This document shows positions 12,614-23,726 of a stretch of 64,000 bases of DNA, one piece after another. The DNA is from Phytoseiulus persimilis (taxonomy: Eukaryota; Arthropoda; Arachnida; Mesostigmata; Phytoseiidae): the NCBI GenBank assembly GCA_037576195.1, contig CM075103.1:36283250-36347249 (forward strand). Reading direction: 5' to 3'. The position numbers and the translations under genes are program-made. The number at the start of each line of letters is the position of its first letter. Position 1 is the stretch's first letter. The notes under the pieces were generated by a model. It was not told the origin of the DNA. It searched no databases and worked only from the letters and a program-made list of their open reading frames with translations.

Positions 12614-13858
12614 GGAAATCCATTGAAGAGATACGACGGAAACCGGAGACAATGGACCGCGCGTTCCCGGGCGCGTGGTGAAGTATTGTTATGGTCGATC
12701 TGTGGCCGAGCCGAGCCAAACGCCGTACTGCCAACCCTGCTTTGGCGCGAAATTTGAAAACTGCTTCCGCGCGGCCTCGTATTATTTTCGATAGAATTCC
12801 AAGCAGTTTCGTTCATTTGGAACCAGGCCACGGAGTGGAACGATGCTTCCAAAAAAATCTTGGAACTTCAGCCAATGACTTTCGATAAGGTGGGTAGAGG
12901 AACTGAGGATTCCGGTCCTATTGAGTCCGGTATTCTCCCTTCAGGCTCCCACCACGACTAAGACGCCTGAATGGCGTTGCGAGCGAATACCCCTTGATGA
13001 CCCTTAACCGGATCCTGTTGATAAGCCTATTCAGGAGAATCCGATCTTGGTTGGAATGTTGTAGTTATAAGACCTGGGATCCTCGAGACATCGACTGGCA
13101 CAAGGAAGGGCAGTGTAACCTGAGTTTTTATTCAAAAAACGGAAGGAAGGAGAATCTGGGAAGCAACTCTCGAAACCCATGGAGCACGGAGATACATGCT
13201 CTGCGAATTCGCCGCTGGGGAATCCATCTCACATCGCCGTCGAGACCGGGCTTTCTCTGGAGCCGGTCCTTAGACTGTTGTCCAATGAGATCTTTGCTTC
13301 AATAGCCCTTCTTTTTGAGGGACCTTGAAATTGTAGAACCTTGAAATGATGACGGCCGCTGTGGGAATGCTAATCGGGAGGAACGAATCGTATAAAGTAA
13401 GTTTCCTGCCGTGGAACTTGTCTCCGGCAGCCCCAGACTTGGCGAGGGACATCGCGGTGGGCTAGTATTCCGGGTAGAATCCGGTCCATAGGGAGTGGGG
13501 GCTCCTGAGGTACCGCGAAACCCTGAACTGTGTTTCATCTCTCGCCCCGGACGCGCGCACTGAATGCGCTCCAGATGGCGGCCGCAATGAGCCGCCTCTC
13601 AGAGCGCGGTTCGAATCGTGGTACCAGGTAGGAACTTCGAACCTGGATCCGGTAACGGCTTCTGGCTATTCGGGATGGCCTGGCAGATCAGCAATCGGTT
13701 TCGCCCTGGGAAAATTCAGGATCCTGTTATCTCGGTCACGTATTGAAATACTTCGAAGGATTCCCAAGTGGCTAGAACCATACCCGCAAGCAGTGCTTTG
13801 AAAATTCATGGATCCGGATCGACGAATCCAAATCAGGCCCATGCCTGGCGGCCTCACC
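12614..13858. other. Intergenic stretch
   Basis: This lies between the FASTK/RAP gene and the first GR gene. No supportable gene was found. A segment near 13790-13830 (GGATCCGGATCGACGAATC) resembles the right part of the 9935-10233 MITE and may be a decayed relative, but no end repeats or target duplication could be defined. Confidence 0.35.
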
Positions 13859-14998
13859 TCAGTCTCTGGATTGATCCTCGGGCCCCTCCTGAGTCTTATG
13901 CCACCGGGAGGCTAGTATCGATAACGTTCCCATAACTTGAAAGTCGAACTGTAGCATCACCGCAACGCAAGTGATGCAAGTGACGAGAAAACTCATAAAG
14001 TTTGGAACACTCTGGGAGAAACAGCCAACTCTGAGTGAGTCCGAATCCGACCGGTACTTGAGAATTCGGAGATACTTCCGCTGGCATCTCTCGCATACGA
14101 CATCACTGGTGTCCGCGGACCTCGAGAACAGACTACAGCTATACTGGCATTCCGAAATGCAAGCTGTAGACCCTCGCGCCGAGACGAGGAGTTGTAGCAG
14201 GTAACATAAAACACCCAAGTAGCCCATGTATCCAGTGATTCGTACGTCAGTCTCTTTCAAAGAGTCGGTGAAGGTGACCATTATCGATGCGAGAGCCTGC
14301 AGGTAGTAACCCGATAGGACCCACGCGAAGAGTTCATTCGTCTTCTGGATTTGCTGTCGAACAAACCACTTCTTACGCGCCAGACCAAACAGCTCCGATT
14401 CTTCTACGCAGCGGGAAATGTGCTTGAGTAGTTCTCGATTCCTCTCGAGAATATCGGTGTACGCCAGGTTGAAGCCTGCGATCATTATCACGCAGTGCAC
14501 CCTAGCTACGTTGCAGAGGGCTTCGCTGATACGTCCGATCCCGTTGAAGTGGGTAGCGAGCATCACAACGTAGGGCATCATCAAGGTCACTGGAATCACA
14601 ATGTCTTTGATTTTCCTGTTACCGCTGCGGAGGAGCTTGACGATAGAATCTCGTTGCGTCACGAAGACGAAAGTCGCGTACAGACTGGTCAGGACAAAGC
14701 AGAACTCGTTTATCCTTCTCACTACCCAGATCAAGCTGAGTTTCCCTCTCGCCTCGACAAAATCGTTGAGTCCTTTAAAAGCCGCGACTACACAGTAAAC
14801 AACTGATATGCAGAGCCAAATGAGCTTCATCATGATAGTTCCCCACTTCTTCTGCTTGGCTCCAGTGCACAGACCATTGAGTAAACAAAGAGCCTGGAAC
14901 AGGTGGTCGATGACAGATTTTCCTTCTGGGTGAAATTCCTCAAGGATGACAGTGCGAGATTCCTTCCTGAGAGAACAGAAATCACAGTGCAAATCCAT
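13859..14998 (-). CDS. Gustatory receptor, intronless
   Basis: A 379-residue protein from the Met at 14998, chosen because MDLHCDFCSLRKES then aligns with the start of the GR at 23727-24842 (MRTRCCFC); the frame stays open to a Met at 15085. There are several hydrophobic membrane segments, an intracellular-type basic loop (RKKWFVRQQIQKTNELF) shared with the other GRs, a cysteine-rich loop (VVCERCQRKYLRILKYRSD), and a last helix containing TCVAVMLQF. This matches the arthropod GR TM7 signature T-Y-h5-Q-F with Cys in place of Tyr. GRs are ligand-gated cation channels with seven membrane helices in taste neurons; ligands cannot be inferred. Length is normal for the family and there are no internal stops. 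It is more diverged from the 23-30 kb cluster than those copies are from each other. Confidence 0.85.
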   Translation of the reverse strand: MDLHCDFCSLRKESRTVILEEFHPEGKSVIDHLFQALCLLNGLCTGAKQKKWGTIMMKLIWLCISVVYCVVAAFKGLNDFVEARGKLSLIWVVRRINEFCFVLTSLYATFVFVTQRDSIVKLLRSGNRKIKDIVIPVTLMMPYVVMLATHFNGIGRISEALCNVARVHCVIMIAGFNLAYTDILERNRELLKHISRCVEESELFGLARKKWFVRQQIQKTNELFAWVLSGYYLQALASIMVTFTDSLKETDVRITGYMGYLGVLCYLLQLLVSARGSTACISECQYSCSLFSRSADTSDVVCERCQRKYLRILKYRSDSDSLRVGCFSQSVPNFMSFLVTCITCVAVMLQFDFQVMGTLSILASRWHKTQEGPEDQSRD

Positions 14999-15085
14999 TC
15001 CGAGGGTCGACCGATTGAGATGATGTGGCAAACGACGGACGTTTGAGAGTTCCAGAGTAGGAGGGAGGAGTGGACGACCATACAA

Positions 15086-18000
15086 AGAGAGCTCAGCAAT
15101 CGATTCGGAAGGTCGCAGCAGCTATCGCATGAGCTTCTGGTGAAAAACAGATCAATATTAATGCAAACGCGAAGTTGATTCTCAGCTCATGAAGGTCAGT
15201 GCTCTCCACGGAACTCGATCTGGCGTTGTGAACCTCGTCTCCTCCACTTTGAAGAGGTAACGAACTCTACGCTCAGTTGAGCGTAGAGCTCAAGGCCGGA
15301 GCTTGAGCTGGAAACACCATAGCTCAGTTCGTGACGTTTCTTCTCGTAAAAAAAAAGGAAACCCAGGAGCTTTGCCTCGAGCTGGATGCAGCGATCAAGC
15401 ACCGAAGCTCAAGGCGAGCTTGAGATGCGGGGATTCCCAAAAACGAATTCGAACCATTCTGTATTCTGCATTGCAATCGACGCGGAGCAATATTTCGCAC
15501 GGATCGTCCAATACAAAACGGCGCAATCCTCAGCTTGTCCCGGTGTTCGGAAACGCTTCATGCTGTTGATAGCTAACTCTGAATCTGGCGGCAATGGCCC
15601 GCTCAATTCGGCAATTTGTCCGTTAACCCGATTCCGTCGTGTCCCAGAACGCGATGATTGCGAAGTAGCGAAGTGCTAGATGATAGGACAAGCGAACGAG
15701 TTGCTTGCTGCCCTACTTTTTGGGGAAAACCGCGGACTTTTTTCGAACAGATCCCGAAAAACCGAAGATACACTGAGCGCTGTTGACTACTGTTCCCCTC
15801 CAGAGCTTGGCTTCTCGAGATCCAACGGAATTGATTCATGTTTTCTGGAAGAGTAGCAGTCACGACTATGGAAAATTTACGGGATCTGCGGAATGCTCCT
15901 GGTGCACTGCCGCTTCCAAGCGGCGTTCCGATAAGGGACAGTTCAAGGGCAGCTTCTATCGAAATTGTAAAAGCACCGAGTGAAGTGAAGAGTAACGGAA
16001 AATAGTGTGGACGTACTTTTCCGCGGGAAAGCACGCAACTTCTCGAGAAAATAGAGCGCATGATCGATCGACCAAAGAGGTCAAGCGTGCAGCATCTGTA
16101 CAGAATGCCTACTCCATCGACTCGCCATTATTCGCGGTCGATTTCTCTTCGATCGGAGTATTTCATAGTTCTCACGATGAGCAGTGATACCCTTTTGGGA
16201 AAGGTGGCATAATTTCCGAGACCCTCCAGCTGCTTTGCGATCCCTGCGTCTCCAGTCGAGTCTACGCGAGCCACCGAGCTAAAGTGTGATCCTGCGTGTC
16301 ACGATCATGGGAAAACTTCGGGTCAGGCTCCGACGGAAACTGACTCAGCCGACTCAGAATTTGACGTTCGAACGAATTGAGATGTGCATTCAAATGTACC
16401 CGTACGCAATAGCGCAGATTACATCCTCCGGTCGGATGCTACTTGTGGTTGCGTTATCGATTATGGCGCCAAAAACGTCGTCGACCACAAAAAGCCCAGT
16501 TCCAACGTTGCCAACGTGACCCAATGATCAAGACTGACGTGAGTGCGAAATCCGCGCCATTACCAATCATTTTGAAACAAAGTAAGTAGATATGCCCTAT
16601 CGTGACCCTGCACTAGGTGATCACTCGCCTCACGAGGCGAGTCAGCAAGATGGCGCGATCGGACTCCAGAGGTCATCTGTGAGCAGCCCGCAACAAACAA
16701 ATCTGCAGGCGCTTCGAACAGACATTTTCCGAAACGCACTCAGCAGCTCTTTGCGTAAGAACTGAGCTAAGTGCTCGGCTGTGATTTCATTCATATCAGT
16801 CCAACTGCCAAACAAGAGCGAACGGTACCGGCAGATTGTGGGTTGCTTTGAGCAGCTCTGTGCTCGGCTTTGATCATAACTCACTTCAACCCATCTGATC
16901 CATGAAGCTAAGGAATCGACCGTCGACGACTCATAGGAAAATCTCCGCGCTCATTGACGTTCCGGCACTTTCTTTCCAGGGACGTTTCCTACAGATTACT
17001 TTGTTCAAATCACTGCCTGTAACCCTACACCGTGACGCAGCTTGCTATCCGAATCATTGAATACAGATTAGGCACACTATTTTTTGAACTAGTTACCAGC
17101 GCGTGCGCGGGCTCATTCCGGAACATCGTCGGTCTGTCATCATGCCTGAGGAGCATGAGAACAAGGTCATACCGTGGATCGCCCCACTGAAATATCGAGC
17201 TCATCACGCGACTCATTGTCTAAAATGATTATTTCTGCGAGTGGTTCCCGATTGGCAGTGTTTGGCTATATTCTTCGCTATCGATTCTGTTTTTCGAGAA
17301 TATCGAATTTATTGATCGACTCTCGGCAGCTACGAGACTCGAATACACCAAGGTGACCCTCTGCTCCAAGACAGGAAAAGTTGGGATAGCACTCATGTCG
17401 CCGATTTTGCTCTGCGCATAAGGTCGTTTTGGAACGCTCAAGCTGAAACATGGTTCGGTTCAGCCAGGACACCTTGCCTACGACATCCCGCGCGCTCTGC
17501 ATCGCACGGGATTCCGATCGAGCGGCAACTGTGCTGCCCGGTACGGAGGAATCAGGATAGCCGTTTTGGTCACCGTGGCTCATTTGATCGTGATGACAAA
17601 AAAATGTCAAGTTCACGAACTTTCCCGTGGCAGCGCGCGAACAGAGGAGCATGAAACGGTATGTCGATGCCTATAACCATATGTCAACATCCATAGATCA
17701 AGAAAAAATAGAACGTGATGTGGAAGCTCGATGTAGAAGCGACGCTGAATCCTTTTTTTTTTTTCTTCTTCTTCTCCAAAATTATCTGGAGTTGGAGGAA
17801 ATCCCTTCGGACCCCGGGGGTAGAACCCATTGATCCATCGACCCGGGAGTGTGTTGTCACCACTAAAACCTCCCTTCTTCACGCCGGTAACCGCTGGGCA
17901 CTCGAGGAAAGCGAAGCTGGCACGTTCAATATTACTTCCGCGCGGTCATCGGGAGCTCATTTCAGATTCGCAAATGTCTGACTTCTTTCTTGCTAGTTCT

Positions 18001-18719
18001 CTCCTATGCTGTAAACGGCGCTAGGCCTGTCGGCGTCGTGTCAAGTCCCAGTCGCTGCAATCTCAACTTGATGAGATGGTCTTTCTTCCTGAGGATGCAT
18101 TCCAACTTCCTTGAGATTCTGTTCCAAGAACTTTCCGATGTCAGCATTTCGCGTACAAGCGCTGGGACCGAGGTTGGTCCGAGGCTCCTCCTACTCGGCT
18201 CAAGCGCTCTGCATGAAAATACAGTATGCTCGACGTCATCTTCTTCGACGCTGCATCCTCAAACCGCCGCCATTTACACATCATCAGCTGATTCAGATCG
18301 AACTATCCCGGCTTCAGCTGGAGGAGTAGCGGCACGGTAGGTCAGCCCGATCGCGTGAGAGCAAAGAAATCGTGATGAGTCGAGAGTGGAACCCTGGACG
18401 AGCTGATTCGTCCGCGGATCAATAAAAATCGCGGCGGGATTGAATGCCAAAGACAATTCTCTAGATCTGTCGTTTCTTGGAACAAGCAGGACCGGTTTAA
18501 TATTCAAGCCCTCTACTCTTTGCGGATGCTTTGGATCCTGACCAGAAACATGGATGGAAGCAGCTGACCGAGATCTCTAGCATCTCTGGGTGCGTCCGAA
18601 TGTTTGGACTTCCACTGGATCGTCCACCGCAAACAAGCCACACACCTTGTTGTCGTTGCTTTCTCAGAATCAAAAGCTGTCCTGATTGTTCGATTCTTGC
18701 ATGCCGTGCTCCATCAGTG
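15086..18719. other. Intergenic stretch, 3.6 kb
   Basis: No supportable gene. Open frames occur (for example minus 16061-15603, 152 codons, and minus 17652-17278, 124 codons), but they show no domains and are overlapped by frames of similar length on the other strand. A short perfect hairpin lies at 15265-15288. A T-rich run lies near 17750-17775. Confidence 0.35.
15265..15288. repeat. Perfect 11-bp inverted repeat (hairpin)
   Basis: CTCTACGCTCA, a 2-base spacer GT, then its exact reverse complement TGAGCGTAGAG. The flanks carry further GCTCAAG/CTTGAGC repeats up to about 15425. It lies upstream of the GR at 13859-14998. It may be a remnant of a small mobile element or a cruciform; function unknown. 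Confidence 0.6.
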
Positions 18720-18935
18720 TTGAAGGAACTGTTTCGCCCGGCTCCACGGTTTCAGTCCGTTCGCCCCATTCCCAACACTGCTGCCAGGGAAAATCTGGTT
18801 CTCAACCGATTTGACGTGACAACCGCATTCTTGTCAGCTAAGATTTCGGAAATTTTGCACATTGATCAACCGGAAGGATATTCGGATAAAACCCCGAGAT
18901 TTTGCGAGCTCAACGCAGTTTTTCGTCCCATCTGA
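18720..18935 (+). mobile_element. Copia (Ty1/copia) LTR retrotransposon fossil, reverse transcriptase fragment
   Basis: The translated segment carries the Copia reverse-transcriptase block FDVTTAFLSAKISEILH followed by QPEGY and a CELN-like motif, matching the family's FDVKTAFLNG...QPEGF...C-KLN. Only this small piece of pol is recognisable. No LTRs were found and the element is broken. It looks old. Confidence 0.7.
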
Positions 18936-20184
18936 GGGAGAGATTTCGGGCTCGAGGGGTTTCGGGCTTTCGGGACCGACCTCATTAGCTTGGATTCGGC
19001 GACAACCGTGGGGCGGTGGCATCGACAGGCTCAGAAAGCATTCCATGAGCCTTACACGAGGTCAACAACCTTGAAACATGGCTGGTTCCGAAATGGGGAG
19101 AATGGTCAGTCGAGCATGAAACGAAAAATCCACGAACATCGCTATGAGTGGACAATACTCTTTCTCCGACGAACCACCCAACCGTCGTTGTGCCAGACAT
19201 CGTCAAGGGCAACAATCGACGCGGCGAGTATTTTGGGTGGAAAAGCCTGACTTGAGTCATGTGAAGGCGAGCGCCGCTCATTCGTTAGGTCGCTAAGGAA
19301 CAGCGGCGCTCGAGACGCTGTCTCTGGGCAGCACGGTGGGGACCGTTACGAGAACGCGGACGTGAGTGGTCTCTAGGTGCTCGGTCACGATACGGCCTTC
19401 GTTGATTCTCGTCTTTGCCAGGCCAGATTAGACTGGCGGCATCTATCGCCAGATGCCGCGGGAGATGATCACGTCTCTCGAGCCTCAGTGCGAACTGGAA
19501 AAATCCATAACGGGACATCCACCGACGCGTTTTCCAAACCGCCGGAGGATTCAGCTCTCCATCGACAACAACGACATCTGGCGGTGTATCTCTAATGAAG
19601 ACAGTTCCGTCAGCAGCACGCTCCACCTCAGGGAGAAGCCGTGTGACATCATCATTCACAAAATGATCCCTTACGAAGCTACGCTGACTTCTATACTGAA
19701 CTTCGATATTATTAGGCTTCGAGTTTACGCTAACCACAGGGGGCAGTTCGTTGGAAGGAGGTAACGCATCGCTTTTCTTTAACCCGAGTCTTGATCCAAT
19801 TACAGGGCTCTTTGTTGCCGAATCGGCAGTATCTTATCCAGGGTTTGTTTTTATTCTTCGCGGTTGATTCTGTCTCTCCAGAATATCAACCAGAATCAGT
19901 CCTTATAAACAGTACCCTTATAAAGCACGAACAAAGACTTTTCTATCACAAGCTTTCCTGCGTATTCACAACCACCGAGTGGAACTCCCTGAGCTCTTCG
20001 TGCCTCGCCGGTTATGAAGTGCAACTCAACACCTCAATTCGAACAGAAATTCCTCTGAGCGACTGAATGACACCACTTTGTGAGATCCAGGCCATATTCC
20101 CAGCAGGACTTTGGGTCATTCCCAAGCTCGGTTAACTACCCCAGTCCCACCGCCTCGAGCAGAACTTCAAAGGCTCAAGGAACC
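18936..20184. other. Intergenic stretch upstream of the P450
   Basis: No supportable gene. The longest frame is on the minus strand (19737-19285, 150 codons), Arg/Pro-rich at its end and without a recognisable domain. TATAAA-like sequences at 19904 and 19919 lie about 270 bases before the P450 start codon and could be promoter elements, but nothing confirms this. Confidence 0.3.
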
Positions 20185-21660
20185 ATGATTCTCCTATGTT
20201 TGGCCGCGATCTGTTGCTCGCTGCTCTTCCTGCTCGTCCGGAGGATCCATTGGACGGCAAGCTATTGGAAAAACGCGGGCATTCCCTACGAGCCGTACAT
20301 CAGCTACCTCCACTTCTTCCTCTTCCGGCAGGGGAGCGAAGACATCTTCAAAATGCTCGGAGAGTACACTGAAAAATACGGACCCGTCTACGGAACCTAC
20401 CAGGGCCTCAAACCAGTCCTGCGGGTCTCGTCTCGCGATGGCATCAAAGACGCCCTCTCGCGTCATTTCCACAGAGCTCACGGCAGAACCATCTTCGCAC
20501 CAATCGGCTCCAAGCTGTGGGACAACAACATTCTCGCCCTCGACTACGGGGACTGGAAACTGGTCCGACCCCTCAGCAGCCATGTCCTGACAGGGTTCAA
20601 GCTACGGGCCATGAAGGGCAAGTTCGAGCAGACAGCGAAGCGTCTGACGGATAAGCTGGAGAAGATCGCAAAGACCAACGGAGAAATATCGACTTCCGAG
20701 TACGCGCGAGGTGTGATCATGGACGGTGTTGCAGCAGTGACGTTCAGCCTAGAGGTGGACGCGATCGACGATCCGGACAACATTTTCGTGAGACACTGCA
20801 CCGGCGTGTTCAACAAAGGCCTGGGCGTGACATTACTCAACTCGTTCCCGGAACTCATCAGATATCTGCCCTCCGTTCAGATTCCGCTCGTGGAAAGTGA
20901 AAGGTTCTTCGTTGAGTTCGCGGAGACGCTGATGCGGAAACGGCGGCAGCCGGGCTGGGAGCAGACGGCTCCCGATGCTCTAGACTCGTGGATGGAAGCT
21001 CAGAAAACGAATCCGGAGTTGACGGATGACCTGCTGATATCCCAAATATTCGTGTTCTTCGTGGCTGGCTATGAGTCAGCTTCGTATACGTTGACGTTCG
21101 CACTGTATTTGTTGGCAACCCATCCGCAGAAACAAGAAGCGATCTACAAGGACATCATGGAGAACGTTTCCGACCCCGACAACATCACCTTCGAGGAATA
21201 CAACAAGATGAAACTCTTGGAAGCCGCCATCTTTGAAACACTGAGGTTGTACCCCACCGATTACGTTTTAGACCGGTTCACGGTAGAGCCGTGCACTGTG
21301 GCAGGGATCCCGTTGGACAAGGGCATCGGGATCCAGATCCCGCAAACCAGCGTCCACCGCGACCCTGAACGCTTCTCCGAACCAACGCACTTCAAACCTG
21401 AGAGATTTATCGACGATGGGGAAAGCACAAAGGAAGTTATGGCGTTCGGTGACGGACCCAAAAATTGTGTCGGACAACGCCTCGCTATAACTCAACTGCT
21501 CATCCTGTTGGTGGCGATTCTTCGTTGTGTGCGGCTCGAACCAGTTGATGAGTCGTACGACCCGTCTTTGGAATACCAAGGAGAGATTGAAAGATCAGCT
21601 GACTTGTTCGTGCCCGCCGCGACAAGGACTCTGAGAGTCAAACTTGCACCGAGGAACTGA
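20185..21660 (+). CDS. Cytochrome P450 monooxygenase, clan 3-like, intronless
   Basis: A 491-residue protein from the ATG at 20185; the frame is open further upstream but without another ATG. An N-terminal signal anchor (MILLCLAAICCSLLFLLV, then basic residues) places it on the ER membrane with the catalytic domain in the cytosol. The I-helix motif is AGYESAS, the K-helix ExxR is ETLRLYP, PERF is FKPERF, and the haem loop is FGDGPKNCVGQR with the thiolate Cys near residue 428. All core P450 parts are present and the length is normal. The I-helix has Ser where most microsomal P450s carry the oxygen-activating Thr. General spacing and motifs resemble CYP3-clan enzymes such as CYP3/CYP6/thromboxane-synthase types, many of which oxidise xenobiotics. 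Substrate unknown. No introns and no near neighbours of the same family in the window. Confidence 0.93.
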   Translation: MILLCLAAICCSLLFLLVRRIHWTASYWKNAGIPYEPYISYLHFFLFRQGSEDIFKMLGEYTEKYGPVYGTYQGLKPVLRVSSRDGIKDALSRHFHRAHGRTIFAPIGSKLWDNNILALDYGDWKLVRPLSSHVLTGFKLRAMKGKFEQTAKRLTDKLEKIAKTNGEISTSEYARGVIMDGVAAVTFSLEVDAIDDPDNIFVRHCTGVFNKGLGVTLLNSFPELIRYLPSVQIPLVESERFFVEFAETLMRKRRQPGWEQTAPDALDSWMEAQKTNPELTDDLLISQIFVFFVAGYESASYTLTFALYLLATHPQKQEAIYKDIMENVSDPDNITFEEYNKMKLLEAAIFETLRLYPTDYVLDRFTVEPCTVAGIPLDKGIGIQIPQTSVHRDPERFSEPTHFKPERFIDDGESTKEVMAFGDGPKNCVGQRLAITQLLILLVAILRCVRLEPVDESYDPSLEYQGEIERSADLFVPAATRTLRVKLAPRN

Positions 21661-23726
21661 AGGTTAAGCGAACTACTGTTTATAAGCTGAATCAATGTGA
21701 TTCATCCGTAGATATAGAGCGCCATACTGCTTTCCATCCATTCGATGTTCAGATAATTATAATGATGACTTGATTCCATTGTAACCTAGATACATGTGGC
21801 GATTCATCATGTTTCGACGTAATAACGTCTCTTCAGAGACAGAATATGCCTTGGGTGGTGCTCCTTTATTTTCGCAACAAAATATACCGAAAACTTGTGC
21901 CTGAAAATTGTTCTCAATCTCCACCAGAGGTGAGCTGATGCGTTTCCACGCTTTCCTCCAGAATCAACAGATTCACGGGAGAATTCTCCATTGAGCTATT
22001 GGTTCGCTCAGATCGATTTCCGAGTGCCTGCGGCATAGAATTCGAACTCCTTTATAATCCCGAAAATCACCGTTCGGTTCATTGAATTAGGAAACAGTCT
22101 GTAGGTATCTTTGATCATGAAAACATCGAGATAGGGAAAACTCATTTTTTCGGATGATATCTGCGAAACGTAAATCTCAAATCGCATTCCCAGCCGGTGG
22201 GCGAACCTCAGAAACCTACGCTCAAGTATAGGATGACTACCTCCTGTCTCACGCCGGCGGATTTCATGGTCCAGAATTCATTGTCATGCAAGACAACGCC
22301 GCGTGTCATGGCTCAAAGTTCATGAAGAGATAGTTTGAGAGTAATTCCATGAAATTACTGGCTCACTCCCACTGAGTCCGGGCGTCAATCGAGAACTGTT
22401 GGGCCATGCTCTCAAGCCGCGTTTATGCCGTTGGAAAGCAATATGGCATGGTTCAAGAGCTCAAGGGATCCATGAGAGAGAATTGGGGTAATAATTCAAC
22501 TTTCCTGCATAGAGAAGATCATGGACTCGATACCGAGCCGCATGAGATACGTTCCCATAAACAGAAGAATGGTACGAAGGTACTGATTCGAATTCCCACC
22601 CCGGAGTCTCACTTCTCCTCATAAGATCAATAAAAATCGTCGCTGATGGCTGAATGTCTTTTGAGATGATGGTGTTCATCGTGCGAATCGGGCCGTGAAT
22701 CCGGATGCAACTCGAACAGGATCGGCCTTATTCCAACTTCCACCACTGGAGTAGTTTGCCATTACTGGAATCCGTCGCGCCTGAGCGCTATCGGGGACCA
22801 TTCGTTCGAGTTCTCCCACAAAAAAAAGCAGGGAACTAAGTTGTTTTCCGGACTCTGAACCCGCTGGGGGATTTGGTATAGACGAGCGAACGCTCAACGC
22901 ACCGCAACGCACCAGGAAAAATCGCGTCAAGTTCAGTAGCTGAACTAGTGGTTCCGTTGGCTTACGTTCCACATCGATCTCTCTAGTGCTCCTCGACAGT
23001 GCCGCAAAGCACAACTCTGGGTGGTTTCAGTTTCGTTGCTGCTAGCTTCCGGCACAACACAAGAACCTTTAAAAGAAGCAGTACTGGAAGCCAACTGACA
23101 GTATCACTCCGAGGCTTCCGCCGAGAGCGTTCAAGGATCTTCCCGTGAATCGTCTTCCCAACGAGGAAATCAGGCTGCCGTCGAAGATTCAGAACAAAGT
23201 TTTCAGTCTGCGCCAGAATTCCGAAAGCAGTGCTCCGTCAACCGCCTGCTCCGTGCTGAAATGGAATCTTTGGAGGGCATGGGCTCTCGCTAGACGAGGC
23301 GACGCAGTTCGTCGGAAAGACCCAATGCTGCAACCGGTTTCCGTCGAGCTCGAACACGTGTCTGATGAATAGAGTCGCCTCAATTCTTGCCCCCGATACA
23401 GCCGGCCTTGAACGCGGGACTTTATTCTGCTGATCGCCGCGAAACTCCACCGGGAATATTGACTAATAATCATCCGCTCCTCCGAGGCATCTAAGTCACC
23501 TGGGGCTGAATGACCATCAGACGTCCCAGTAACCATTGTAAAATTCGTCCATTTCTCCGAAGGAATTATGAACGTTATGGATTCTGTTCCATTCGTAAAG
23601 ACGGTTCTGCAGTAAGGAAATACTGGCCTTGTTCAACAGGTTGAAGAAATCTGCCGAATCCTCTGATCGTTGCCCGTGACTCAGAGAATTCACATATTCA
23701 ACAACGGCAGCGGGTCATTGTGGTGC
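21661..23726. other. Intergenic stretch, 2.1 kb
   Basis: This lies between the P450 and the GR cluster. There is no supportable gene, repeat or element. Short frames of up to 115 codons (minus 23536-23189) show no recognisable features. Confidence 0.35.

Noticed and set aside
15603-16061. A 152-codon minus-strand frame
   Set aside because: No domain, signal peptide or splice-linked neighbour; too little to call a gene.
19285-19737. A 150-codon minus-strand frame near the Copia fossil
   Set aside because: No domain could be recognised and orientation is opposite to the fossil; overlapping plus-strand frames are of similar length.
19904-19925. TATAAA-like sequences upstream of the P450
   Set aside because: They lie about 260-280 bases before the start codon with no initiator or transcript evidence; chance occurrence is likely.
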